A stretch of DNA of 8,352 nucleotides from Candidatus Shapirobacteria bacterium. GTDB taxonomy: Bacteria > Patescibacteriota > Microgenomatia > UBA12405 > JAHJSD01. The notes under the pieces are model-generated. The model did no database searches and had not been told where the DNA came from. It saw nothing but the letters and a program-made list of their open reading frames with translations. Positions 1 through 5,955 of this stretch are shown one piece after another. Location: assembly GCA_027021145.1 (NCBI GenBank), contig JALUUX010000075.1, forward strand, positions 1 to 8,352, given 5' to 3'. The position numbers and the translations under genes are program-made. Positions within the stretch are counted from its first letter, which is position 1, and each line of letters starts with the position of its first letter.

Positions 1-732
1 CAGTATTTAGGTCCTTTATTCGACATTCATACCGGTGGCATTGATCATATCACTGTTCATCATCCTAATGAGATGGCTCAAACCGAGGCGGCCTATGGTA
101 CTGACCAGGCGCGGTTTTGGCTTCACAATGAGTTTGTTTTAGTCGAAGGGCGCAAAATGAGCAAATCATTGGGCAATTTCTGGATCGCTCAAGATCTCCA
201 AGACCGAGGTTTTGATTTGCTGGCTGCCCGCTATCTCTTTTTAATGGCTCATTATCGTAAGCCGGTTAATTTCACCTGGAGCTCTTTAGAAGCAGCGGCT
301 CGAGCTTTAGAAAAACTGCGGCGGCTAGTAAGCGAGCTCCAAGCCCAGGCAGATGGGCAAGAGTCTAGCGACTCCTTGAGTCAGTTAGCCCAGGATTATC
401 GGCAGCAATTTTTAGCGGCGGTGAACGATGATCTTAATAGCGCCAATGCCTTAGCGGTTTTATGGCAACTTTTGGAAGCTGATTTGTCAGTTGAAGAAAA
501 AAAGTTTCTGGTGCAGGATTTTGATCGGGTTTTAGGCCTTCACTTGATTCAAGTTGAAAAACAGGAGCAAGTTCCGGATCAAGTTAAGGCCTGGGTGGAG
601 GAGCGAGAGCGTTTGCGGGCGAAGAAAAAGTGGACCGAGGCCGATCAGTTGCGCCAGAAGATTGAGGCAGCGGGTTTTGAGGTTCAAGATACCCCTCAAG
701 GCCCTAAACTTTATCCCAAACTTCGCCCCTAA
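1..732 (+). CDS. cysS: Cysteinyl-tRNA synthetase, 5'-truncated by window edge
   Basis: Class I aminoacyl-tRNA synthetase that charges tRNA-Cys with cysteine in the cytoplasm. The frame is open from base 1, so 243 residues remain and the start, the HIGH motif and the first zinc cysteines lie outside the window. Visible are the zinc-site segment DIHTGGIDH...HHPNEMAQ, in which fragment residues H20 and E24 align with the E. coli zinc ligands H234 and E238, and the KMSKS loop at fragment residues 52-56 (GRKMSKSLGNF). A helical DALR-type tRNA-binding region follows, and then the usual CysRS C-terminal pattern (ADQLRQKIEAAGF...DTPQG). The loop HHPNE replaces the more common HHENE, but both presumed zinc ligands remain. 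It ends with TAA 81 bp before rpsF, which has its own promoter, so the two are probably separate transcription units. Identification is secure. Confidence 0.96.
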   Translation, partial: QYLGPLFDIHTGGIDHITVHHPNEMAQTEAAYGTDQARFWLHNEFVLVEGRKMSKSLGNFWIAQDLQDRGFDLLAARYLFLMAHYRKPVNFTWSSLEAAARALEKLRRLVSELQAQADGQESSDSLSQLAQDYRQQFLAAVNDDLNSANALAVLWQLLEADLSVEEKKFLVQDFDRVLGLHLIQVEKQEQVPDQVKAWVEERERLRAKKKWTEADQLRQKIEAAGFEVQDTPQGPKLYPKLRP

Positions 733-753
733 TTTTTAAAGCCAGAGTTATGC

Positions 754-782
754 TTGACCCAGGGCAGGGATCTAGTTATAAT
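754..782 (+). promoter_or_regulatory. Sigma-70-type promoter for the rpsF-ssb-rpsR unit
   Basis: TTGACC at 754-759 and a perfect TATAAT at 777-782 are separated by exactly 17 bp, which is the optimal housekeeping-sigma layout. The predicted transcription start is about 788-790, giving a leader of roughly 25 nt before the rpsF ATG at 814. That leader contains no Shine-Dalgarno sequence. The promoter lies wholly in the cysS/rpsF gap and faces the ribosomal-protein operon. Confidence 0.82.
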
Positions 783-813
783 TAGACGCAATTAGCAATC
801 GAGACCAGCAGCA

Positions 814-1113
814 ATGACTAAAAAGTATGAGTTTATTTTTTTGACGCGGGTAGGATTAAAAAAGAAAGAGCAAGAAACCCTTTTTTCTTCTCTCGAAAAA
901 GTAATCCAAAAAATTGGCGGTAAAATAGAGAAAAGAGAAGATTGGGGTAAAAAAGAGTTAGCTTATCCTATCGATAAAGAAACAGAGGCCTACTTTTGGA
1001 TTTGGTGGTTAAGTTTCGAGGGATCGGTGGATTTGGCGCCGGTCAATACCTTCCTTAATCGTGAAGCTGGGGTCATTCGTTATTTATTCCTGCGTCAGGG
1101 TAAAAGGAGGTAA
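814..1113 (+). CDS. rpsF: Small ribosomal subunit protein bS6
   Basis: S6 binds 16S rRNA in the platform of the 30S subunit, as a heterodimer with S18, which is encoded two genes downstream. The 99-residue protein has the typical S6 order: N-terminal beta strand (KYEFIFLTR), a helix with the residues leading to IGGKI, then the family hallmark WGKKELAYPI at about residues 44-53. A strand rich in aromatic residues (YFWIWWLSF) and the final VIRYLFLR strand complete the fold. Length matches short bacterial S6 proteins without an acidic C-terminal tail. The last codons and stop (AGG AGG TAA) double as the Shine-Dalgarno of ssb, which starts 3 nt after this gene. No Shine-Dalgarno precedes rpsF itself. 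Confidence 0.96.
   Translation: MTKKYEFIFLTRVGLKKKEQETLFSSLEKVIQKIGGKIEKREDWGKKELAYPIDKETEAYFWIWWLSFEGSVDLAPVNTFLNREAGVIRYLFLRQGKRR
1105..1110 (+). promoter_or_regulatory. Shine-Dalgarno of ssb, embedded in the rpsF stop region
   Basis: AGGAGG, followed by T, lies 6 nt before the ssb ATG at 1117 and is a full match to the anti-Shine-Dalgarno core. It is made of the last two Arg codons of rpsF, so ribosomes finishing rpsF sit on the site, which favours translational coupling. It is one of only two strong Shine-Dalgarno sites seen in the window. Confidence 0.85.
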
Positions 1114-1116
1114 GAG

Positions 1117-1746
1117 ATGGCCAATCGCTGTCTTAATAAGGTGATGTTAATCGGTAATTTAACTCGAGATCCGGAGTTGCGCTACACTCCCAACGGGGTG
1201 GCGGTTTGTAGTTTTGGTTTAGCCACTAACCGCCGTTGGACTACTCAGGATGGGCAAACTAAGGAGGATGCTCAGTTTCATCGGATTGTTGCCTGGAATC
1301 GATTAGCTGAGCTTTGCTCCCAGTTGCTCAAGAAAGGAGTGCGCGTTTTTGTCGAGGGTCGAATTCAATATCGAGAGTGGACCGGTGCTGATGGTGCTAA
1401 GCGTCAAGTGGCCGAAATTGTAATTGAGGACATGATTATCCTTGACAGTCGTCAGGCCACCGCCGCATCAGCAGCAGAAGTTCAGGCGTCTGAAGCAGCG
1501 GTTGAACCAGAACCAGCGGCTGCGGTTGAGCCGGCGCCGCCTGAGGCGGCAGTTGAGCCTTCGGCGGAAGCGACTCCGGTGGCAGCGGAAGAAGCGGCCC
1601 CAACCGAGGAAGCAGAGCCAACAACCACTGATGATCAGGCGGCAAGCGATCAGGGTCAAAGTGATCAAACTCAACCAGAAGCAACTCCGGCGGGAGATGA
1701 GGGAGGTCAACCTGAAGAGACAAAGAAAGATGAGATGCCTTTTTAA
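1117..1746 (+). CDS. ssb: Single-stranded DNA-binding protein
   Basis: SSB coats single-stranded DNA during replication, recombination and repair and recruits partner proteins through its C-terminal tip. The OB fold covers about residues 1-112 (NKVMLIGNLTRDPELRYTPNG near the N-terminus, then FHRIVAWNRLAELCSQLLKKG and VFVEGRIQYREW). Residues about 114-200 form a low-complexity linker rich in Ala, Glu, Pro and Thr, with AVEP occurring three times. The chain ends in DEMPF, which corresponds to the acidic Pro-Phe tip of the family (DDIPF in E. coli). At 209 residues it is longer than E. coli SSB, and the excess lies in the linker. The position between rpsF and rpsR is the classical bacterial arrangement. 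The start is set by a strong Shine-Dalgarno 6 nt upstream. Confidence 0.96.
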   Translation: MANRCLNKVMLIGNLTRDPELRYTPNGVAVCSFGLATNRRWTTQDGQTKEDAQFHRIVAWNRLAELCSQLLKKGVRVFVEGRIQYREWTGADGAKRQVAEIVIEDMIILDSRQATAASAAEVQASEAAVEPEPAAAVEPAPPEAAVEPSAEATPVAAEEAAPTEEAEPTTTDDQAASDQGQSDQTQPEATPAGDEGGQPEETKKDEMPF

Positions 1747-1764
1747 CCATTAGAACTAATTATT

Positions 1765-2004
1765 ATGGCTAAGGATCGGAAGAAAACTAAGAAGCGATCG
1801 CATCAATGTTATTTTTGCCAGCAGGGCGAGGTGCCTTACTGGCGTCATTATCAAGTTTTAGCTCGTTATCTCTCGCCCCGGGCGCGGATTCTGCCTCGGG
1901 CCAAAACCGGAGTTTGTGCCAAGCATCAGCGTCGTTTAGCGGAGGCAATTAAACACGCTCGTCATCTGGCTCTTTTACCTTTCGTTACTCGATTAAGCCG
2001 ATAA
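1765..2004 (+). CDS. rpsR: Small ribosomal subunit protein bS18, zinc-ligand (C+) form
   Basis: S18 pairs with S6 on the 30S platform near the mRNA exit. The 79-residue protein has the family core RILPRAKTG at about 41-49, followed by AKHQRRLAEAIKHARHLALLPF. It carries C15-x2-C18 and C51-x2-H54, a set that could bind a zinc ion. This resembles the C+ paralogue type known for S18 and several other ribosomal proteins, while many bacteria have lost these residues. The N-terminus is strongly basic, as expected for rRNA contact. There is an 18-nt gap after ssb without a recognisable Shine-Dalgarno. The usual next gene, rplI (L9), is absent; a different gene starts 1 nt after the stop. Confidence 0.95.
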   Translation: MAKDRKKTKKRSHQCYFCQQGEVPYWRHYQVLARYLSPRARILPRAKTGVCAKHQRRLAEAIKHARHLALLPFVTRLSR

Positions 2005-2005
2005 G

Positions 2006-2524
2006 ATGGCGCAAGCGCTTTGGGTTCTTCGCCTGCCTAAGAAAGCCAAGATTTTGGTTAAATCAGGTCAAAAAGTGGCATTGGGCGCTCAATTAGCCCG
2101 TTGGGGAAGTAAGATTTACCCAGCGCCGGTTAGGGGAAAAGTGGGTCGGGTGCAGCGCGGCCGGGTTGAACTTTATTTTCGGGCCGAGAAAATGGTGGGT
2201 CGAGGAATTGGCCGAGGTCATTGCTGGGGCAAGCTGGCTATTTGTCGGCGAGCCGATTTTACTCGGCTAAACTTTAGTCATCGCGGCCAGATTGTTTTCT
2301 TGCCTCGGGTTAATCGGCTGATGGCCATTAAGGCTCGAGTCTTGGGAATTAAGGGATTGATTACTTATCATTGCGATTTGGGTGAGGAAGCCATTGACTC
2401 TTTGCCCATTTTGGTTTTAACTGATAAGGTAGATTGGTCAGGACTAAAACCTAAGCTGGCCGAAAAACTGTTGTTGCTAGATGCTGATCAGGGTTATTTA
2501 TTGATTCCTCATTATGGTAATTAG
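2006..2524 (+). CDS. Hypothetical basic protein with a possible lipoyl-like barrel
   Basis: I do not recognise this 172-residue protein. Residues about 8-60 (KAKILVKSGQKVALGAQLA, then IYPAPVRGKVGRV) have the spacing of a biotin/lipoyl-like barrel: a hydrophobic strand, G-x-x-V-x-x-G-x-x-L, and AP-x-x-G-x-V. No modifiable lysine motif is visible, so a plain barrel-sandwich fold is more likely than a cofactor carrier. After a Gly/Arg-rich link (GRGIGRGHCWGKL), residues about 95-172 look alpha/beta, with AIKARVLGIKGLITYHCD, LPILVLTD and a final GYLLIP strand. There is no signal peptide or membrane segment, and the chain is Arg/Lys-rich. It starts 1 nt after rpsR, and its last 11 nt overlap the S41 protease gene, so it belongs to the same operon. 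The fold assignment is inference from pattern only; that the gene is real is well supported by its tight packing. Confidence 0.75.
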   Translation: MAQALWVLRLPKKAKILVKSGQKVALGAQLARWGSKIYPAPVRGKVGRVQRGRVELYFRAEKMVGRGIGRGHCWGKLAICRRADFTRLNFSHRGQIVFLPRVNRLMAIKARVLGIKGLITYHCDLGEEAIDSLPILVLTDKVDWSGLKPKLAEKLLLLDADQGYLLIPHYGN

Positions 2525-3725
2525 ATTGAGTTTAAAAAAAATTCGCCGAGTTACCCTAGGACTGATTCTGCTTTTAGGGGTCGGTTTTATTGGCTATCAG
2601 TTGGGGTTGCGTCGGAGTTTACCCCAAACACCAGTAAAAGAAGCTGATCTTTCTCTTTTCTGGTTGACCTGGCGTCGTTTGGAAGAAAAGTACCTTGATC
2701 GGGAGGCGCTTGATCCTAAGAAAATGGTCGAGGGGGCGATTGCCGGCATGGTTTCCTCTTTGGGTGATCCCTACACGGTTTTTCTTCCTCCGGCTGATAA
2801 TAAAGTAAATAAAGAAGACTTGAGTGGCGAATTTGGTGGCGTAGGCATTCAACTGGGTTATAAAAACAAAACCTTAGCTGTGATTGCGCCCCTAAAAGGA
2901 ACGCCGGCAGACCGGGCGGGGATCAAGGCCGGTGACTTAATTATTCGCATTAAAGATGATTTGAAAAAGATTGATCGAGAGACGGAAGGCATCTCTTTGC
3001 CTGAGGCAGTGAAATTGATTCGGGGTCAGGAGGGAACGGTGGTTAAGTTAACCCTAGTGCGGGAGGGAGTAGAGAAACCGTTTGAGGTGGCGATTACCCG
3101 AGGAAAAATCTTAATTCCGGCTTTAGAGTCAAAATGGCTTGATCAAGAGGGGGGACAAATTGCCTATGTCCACTTGTTTCAATTTAGTGAACGGATGAAT
3201 CAAGAGTGGCGCCAGTGGGTTCAAGAGGTGGTTCGCACCAAGAATCGGGGTCAGCTTCGGGGTGTAATTCTAGATTTGCGCAATAATCCCGGAGGCTATC
3301 TTCAAGGGGCGGTTTTTGTAGCCAGTGAATTTTTACCCTTAGGAAAGGTGGTAGTTTGGGAGGAGGATTATCGAGGACAGAAAACCAAATTTAGTGTTGA
3401 TCGTCCTGGGGATCTATTAGAGGTGCCGTTAGTGGTTTTGATTAACCAAGGCTCGGCCTCAGCAGCCGAAATTCTGGCCGGCGCCCTTCAGGATTATCAG
3501 CGGGCGCAAATTGTGGGCCAGAAAAGCTTTGGTAAGGGAACGATTCAGTCGCCAGAAGAGCTGCCTCAAGGAGCTGGTTTGCACATTACTATTGCCCGCT
3601 GGCTTTTACCTAGCGGTCGGTCGATTAATAAGGAAGGAATTGAGCCCGATGTGGTTGTCGAGGCGAGCGAAAGTGCTAAAATAGAAAAGGATCTGATTTT
3701 AGAAAAAGCAATTGATTTATTATGA
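2514..3725 (+). CDS. Membrane-anchored S41 C-terminal processing peptidase (CtpA/Prc-like)
   Basis: Serine protease that trims or degrades extracytoplasmic proteins from their C-termini. Of 403 residues, about 13-31 form one hydrophobic signal-anchor, placing the protease domain outside the membrane. An N-terminal helical region with SSLGDPYTVFLPP (about 80-92) precedes a PDZ domain at about 105-198 (GGVGIQL, then GTPADRAGIKAGDLI), which gates substrate access in this family. The catalytic core follows: GVILDLRNNPGGYL, then NQGSASAAEI with nucleophile S316, and SFGKGTIQ with general base K341 and probable third residue Q345. The 25-residue Ser-Lys spacing equals that of characterised Ctp enzymes. 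The start overlaps the preceding gene by 11 nt without a Shine-Dalgarno, and the stop overlaps the next start as ATGA. The enzyme appears intact; its substrate cannot be inferred. Confidence 0.93.
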   Translation: MVIRLSLKKIRRVTLGLILLLGVGFIGYQLGLRRSLPQTPVKEADLSLFWLTWRRLEEKYLDREALDPKKMVEGAIAGMVSSLGDPYTVFLPPADNKVNKEDLSGEFGGVGIQLGYKNKTLAVIAPLKGTPADRAGIKAGDLIIRIKDDLKKIDRETEGISLPEAVKLIRGQEGTVVKLTLVREGVEKPFEVAITRGKILIPALESKWLDQEGGQIAYVHLFQFSERMNQEWRQWVQEVVRTKNRGQLRGVILDLRNNPGGYLQGAVFVASEFLPLGKVVVWEEDYRGQKTKFSVDRPGDLLEVPLVVLINQGSASAAEILAGALQDYQRAQIVGQKSFGKGTIQSPEELPQGAGLHITIARWLLPSGRSINKEGIEPDVVVEASESAKIEKDLILEKAIDLL

Positions 3726-4870
3726 AAAAAATTCGCTTTTTCTTAACTGGTTTTGCCCTGGGAATTTTCTTCCTGGGAGCAATAATTGTCGGTGGTGTCG
3801 TTGATCGTTTAGGTTGGTTGAGGGTTTTAGATCGCTGGTTGCCAACGGCAAGAGAGACATCCTCAGGAACCAAGTATGTCGAGCAAAAAGTTTTGAAAGA
3901 AGAGTCAGTTATTATTGAGGTGGCCGAGAAAGCGGCTCCTTCAGTGGTAACAGTCTCTATTAGTAAGACCGAAAAGGTGCCCTTGTTGGGCTTAGATCCC
4001 TTTGGTTTTTTTGGCTGGCGCACCAAAGAGCGAAAAATCGAGCAGGATATCGGCACCGGTTTTGTGGTGGAAAAGGGGATGATTGTCACTAATAAGCATG
4101 TTGTGGCCGATGCTTCGGCCAAATACAAAGTTATTGATAAAAATGATCATGTTTATCCAGTGGAAGCGATTTATCGTGATCCGGCTAATGATTTGGCCAT
4201 TTTGAAGGTTAGGTCCGACTTAGAGCCATTGGAGTTGGGTGATTCGGATCAATTAAAGGTGGGGCAATTAGTAATTGCCATTGGTACCGCTTTGGGCGAA
4301 TTTCGTCACACGGTAACCACGGGAGTTATTTCTGGTTTGGGACGGGGAATCACTGCCGGTTCAATTTTTGAGGGTTATGTAGAGCGACTTGATAATGTTA
4401 TCCAAACCGATGCCGCGATTAACCCGGGTAATTCCGGAGGGCCGTTGTTAAATTCTGCTGGCCAAGTGATTGGTGTTAATGTGGCTGTGGCTGGTGGCGC
4501 CGAAAATATTGGTTTTGCTATTCCCATTAATGTCGTTAAGGAAAGCTTAAAAGTTTTTAAGGAAACGGGTGAGTTTAAGCGCCCCTTCTTAGGAGTAGAA
4601 TATCAGATGATTTCGAAGAAGGCGGCTCTTCTGAATGAAGTTCCTCAGGGGGCTTATGTTCGCCGCGTGGTGCCTGATTCGGCGGCAGAAAAGGCTGGTT
4701 TGCAAGAGGGTGATATTATCATCGAAATTGATGGCCAAAAACTAGGTGAGGAAGAGACCGGTTTGGCCAAAATTATTAATCGTAAGAAAGTGGGGGAAGA
4801 GATTGAAATCAAGTATTGGCGCGATGGCAAGACGAAAACAGTTAAAGTTAAATTAGGAGAGAGAAAGTAA
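3722..4870 (+). CDS. HtrA/DegP-type S1C serine protease with one PDZ domain
   Basis: Trypsin-fold quality-control protease for misfolded extracytoplasmic proteins. It has 382 residues. A signal-anchor lies at about 5-27 and a Glu/Lys linker follows. The protease domain spans about 65-280, with catalytic H126 (VTNKHVVAD), D157 (DPANDLAILKV) and S238 (INPGNSGGPLLN); all three are present. A single C-terminal PDZ domain covers about 287-378 (RPFLGVEY, then DSAAEKAGLQEGDIIIEIDG), so the layout matches DegS/HtrA-type anchored enzymes with one PDZ rather than two-PDZ DegP. The LA-loop region carries a hydrophobic LLGLDPFGFFGW stretch, similar in character to the flexible inserts of HtrA enzymes. 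Its ATG overlaps the S41 gene stop by 4 nt, suggesting coupled translation of two anchored PDZ proteases. Confidence 0.94.
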   Translation: MKKIRFFLTGFALGIFFLGAIIVGGVVDRLGWLRVLDRWLPTARETSSGTKYVEQKVLKEESVIIEVAEKAAPSVVTVSISKTEKVPLLGLDPFGFFGWRTKERKIEQDIGTGFVVEKGMIVTNKHVVADASAKYKVIDKNDHVYPVEAIYRDPANDLAILKVRSDLEPLELGDSDQLKVGQLVIAIGTALGEFRHTVTTGVISGLGRGITAGSIFEGYVERLDNVIQTDAAINPGNSGGPLLNSAGQVIGVNVAVAGGAENIGFAIPINVVKESLKVFKETGEFKRPFLGVEYQMISKKAALLNEVPQGAYVRRVVPDSAAEKAGLQEGDIIIEIDGQKLGEEETGLAKIINRKKVGEEIEIKYWRDGKTKTVKVKLGERK

Positions 4871-4880
4871 GTTAGTTTTT

Positions 4881-4889
4881 TGGTATAAT
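4881..4889 (+). promoter_or_regulatory. Extended -10 promoter directly before rpmE
   Basis: TGG-TATAAT at 4881-4889 is a perfect extended -10 element. No good -35 hexamer is visible at 16-18 bp spacing (the region is GAGAAA-like), as is common for extended -10 promoters. Transcription would begin near 4896-4897, only two or three bases before the rpmE ATG at 4899, making the mRNA essentially leaderless. Confidence 0.6.
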
Positions 4890-4898
4890 AAGCGAACA

Positions 4899-5180
4899 AT
4901 GAAAACAGGAATTCATCCTCAGTATTATGATGAATGTCAGGTTACTTGTGCCTGTGGTCATACTTTTGTGACCGGCTCTACGGTACCGAAAATTAAGGTA
5001 GAAATTTGTGCTGCCTGTCACCCTTTTTTCACTGGTCAGGCCAAGTTTGTTGATAGCGAAGGTCGAATTGAGCGTTTTGAAAGAAAGCGAAAAGCCGCCG
5101 CTGCTCTTAGGCAAAAAAAGAAGAAAGTCTTCAAGAAAAAAGCAGATAAGAAAAAGAAAAAAGCAGATAAGAAAAAGTAG
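4899..5180 (+). CDS. rpmE: Large ribosomal subunit protein bL31 with Lys-rich C-terminal tail
   Basis: L31 bridges the 50S central protuberance to the 30S head. The 93-residue protein has the zinc-binding (C+) pattern: C17-x-C19 and C37-x2-C40 (TCACGHTF, then ICAACHPFFTGQAKFVD), and GRIERFERKRK ends the conserved part near residue 65. The family is usually about 65-85 residues. The extra part here is a tail of almost only Lys, Ala and Asp, containing two identical 7-residue units made by a 21-bp tandem duplication at 5135-5176. Such tails are typical rRNA-contacting extensions, but this one is probably length-variable. No Shine-Dalgarno is possible if transcription starts at the promoter at 4881-4889. 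It is followed by a release-factor gene, the conserved rpmE-prfA linkage of many bacteria. Confidence 0.96.
   Translation: MKTGIHPQYYDECQVTCACGHTFVTGSTVPKIKVEICAACHPFFTGQAKFVDSEGRIERFERKRKAAAALRQKKKKVFKKKADKKKKKADKKK
5135..5176 (+). repeat. Perfect 21-bp tandem duplication in the rpmE 3' end
   Basis: Bases 5135-5155 and 5156-5176 are identical. Each is an A-rich unit around the core GCAGATAAG and encodes a KKADKKK heptad. The repeat lies in frame in the Lys-rich tail of L31, so copy-number change would alter tail length without a frameshift. Confidence 0.9.
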
Positions 5181-5204
5181 GGAGGGTTCCAATTTTCTAA
5201 TTCC

Positions 5205-5234
5205 TGACTGCTAATTTAGTCATTAGTCATTTTT
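5205..5234 (+). promoter_or_regulatory. Hairpin plus T-tract immediately before the release-factor start
   Basis: TGACT at 5205-5209 can pair with AGTCA at 5218-5222. Alternatively, TGAC(T)..AAT at 5205-5215 can pair with ATTAGTCA at 5222-5229, leaving a 3-nt bulge. TTAGTCA is directly repeated at 5216-5222 and 5223-5229, which creates the two alternative 3' arms. Five T bases (5230-5234) then run straight into the ATG at 5235. This could act as a weak terminator/attenuator after rpmE or as a structure limiting initiation of the release factor. The stem is short and A/T-rich, so the call is tentative. Confidence 0.35.
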
Positions 5235-5915
5235 ATGAGGATTAATCCCAATACTGCCATTGTCGAGATTTATCCTGGTCCCGGGGGGCTGGAGGCTAAG
5301 CTTTGGGCCCAAGACTTGTTGCGGATGTATTGGCGTTTTGCCACCAAAAAAGGCTGGCGGGTGAGTCAATTAGATGATTTGGCCTTGAGAATTAGTGGTG
5401 ACCAGGTTTACCCTCTTTTAAAGCGTGAGACGGGTACTCATCGGGTGCAGCGGATTCCAGTGACAGAGAAGCGAGGCCGAATTCATACCTCGACCGCAGT
5501 AGTGGTAGTCATGCCTGAAGTTTTTTTAGATCAAAATGAGATTCGGTCCGAAGATTTGGAATGGGAGTTTTACCGCGCTGGGGGTCATGGCGGTCAGAAT
5601 GTTAATAAAGTGGCGACAGCGGTTCGGTTGCGTCATAAGCCTACGGGCATTGTGGTTACTTGTCAGCAGGAGCGCTATCAAGAACAAAATAAGCGGATTG
5701 CCTTACAGATTCTGGCGAGTAAGCTTTGGCAACAAGAACAAGATCAGGCGACCGGATTTATTAGTCAGGTGCGCCAGGCTGCTGGTAGCGGCCGCCGCTC
5801 AGAAAAAATTCGCACTTATAATTTTCCCCAGAATCGAGTTACCGACCACCGCAGCGGCAAAAAAGTTCGCCAGCTTGAAGAGGTCCTCGACGGCCACCTA
5901 GAACTTCTTTTTTAG
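5235..5915 (+). CDS. prfA: RF1-type peptide chain release factor lacking N-terminal domain I
   Basis: Class 1 release factor that reads stop codons and triggers peptidyl-tRNA hydrolysis. The PVT tripeptide (residues 75-77, in HRVQRIPVTE) corresponds to the RF1 P-x-T stop-reading motif, so UAA/UAG specificity is expected; RF2 has SPF there. The catalytic GGQ is at 119-121 (GGHGGQNVNK), about 45 residues on, as in RF1. The switch-loop region GSGRRSEKIRTYNFPQNRVT is well conserved. Full RF1 proteins have about 360 residues; this one has 226 and begins at the central domain (VEIYPGPGGLEAKLWAQDLL), so the roughly 110-residue domain I and the C-terminal tail are missing. An in-frame TAG at 5217-5219 blocks any longer ATG start, and rpmE fills the upstream space. 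The position after rpmE is the canonical prfA locus. An accessory rescue factor is the alternative. No prmC follows, and no Shine-Dalgarno is seen. Confidence 0.85.
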   Translation: MRINPNTAIVEIYPGPGGLEAKLWAQDLLRMYWRFATKKGWRVSQLDDLALRISGDQVYPLLKRETGTHRVQRIPVTEKRGRIHTSTAVVVVMPEVFLDQNEIRSEDLEWEFYRAGGHGGQNVNKVATAVRLRHKPTGIVVTCQQERYQEQNKRIALQILASKLWQQEQDQATGFISQVRQAAGSGRRSEKIRTYNFPQNRVTDHRSGKKVRQLEEVLDGHLELLF

Positions 5916-5955
5916 TATTCAGATAATTTTTAAATTTGAGCAATCTCTCCCTAAG

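Noticed and set aside
1436..1753. Open frames on both strands across the SSB linker, including Arg-rich and Leu/Pro-rich products
   Set aside because: They arise from the low-complexity Ala/Glu/Pro codons of the ssb linker read in other frames. None has a Shine-Dalgarno or family resemblance.
2006..2524. The 172-residue protein as a diverged ribosomal protein L9
   Set aside because: It lacks the L9 N-terminal pattern (VILLxDVxxLGxxGDxVxVxxGYxRNxLIP-like spacing) and the long connecting helix; the resemblance is positional only.
3676..4128. 150-residue minus-strand frame opposite the S41/HtrA junction
   Set aside because: It is antisense to two well-conserved protease genes and shows no recognisable features of its own.
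4872..5192. 106-residue minus-strand frame opposite rpmE
   Set aside because: It is antisense to the unmistakable L31 gene; its Phe/Leu-rich N-terminal part is the complement of Lys codons.
5817..5822. TATAAT inside the release-factor gene as a promoter
   Set aside because: It lies in the conserved coding segment RTYNF, has no suitable -35 element, and faces no downstream plus-strand gene.
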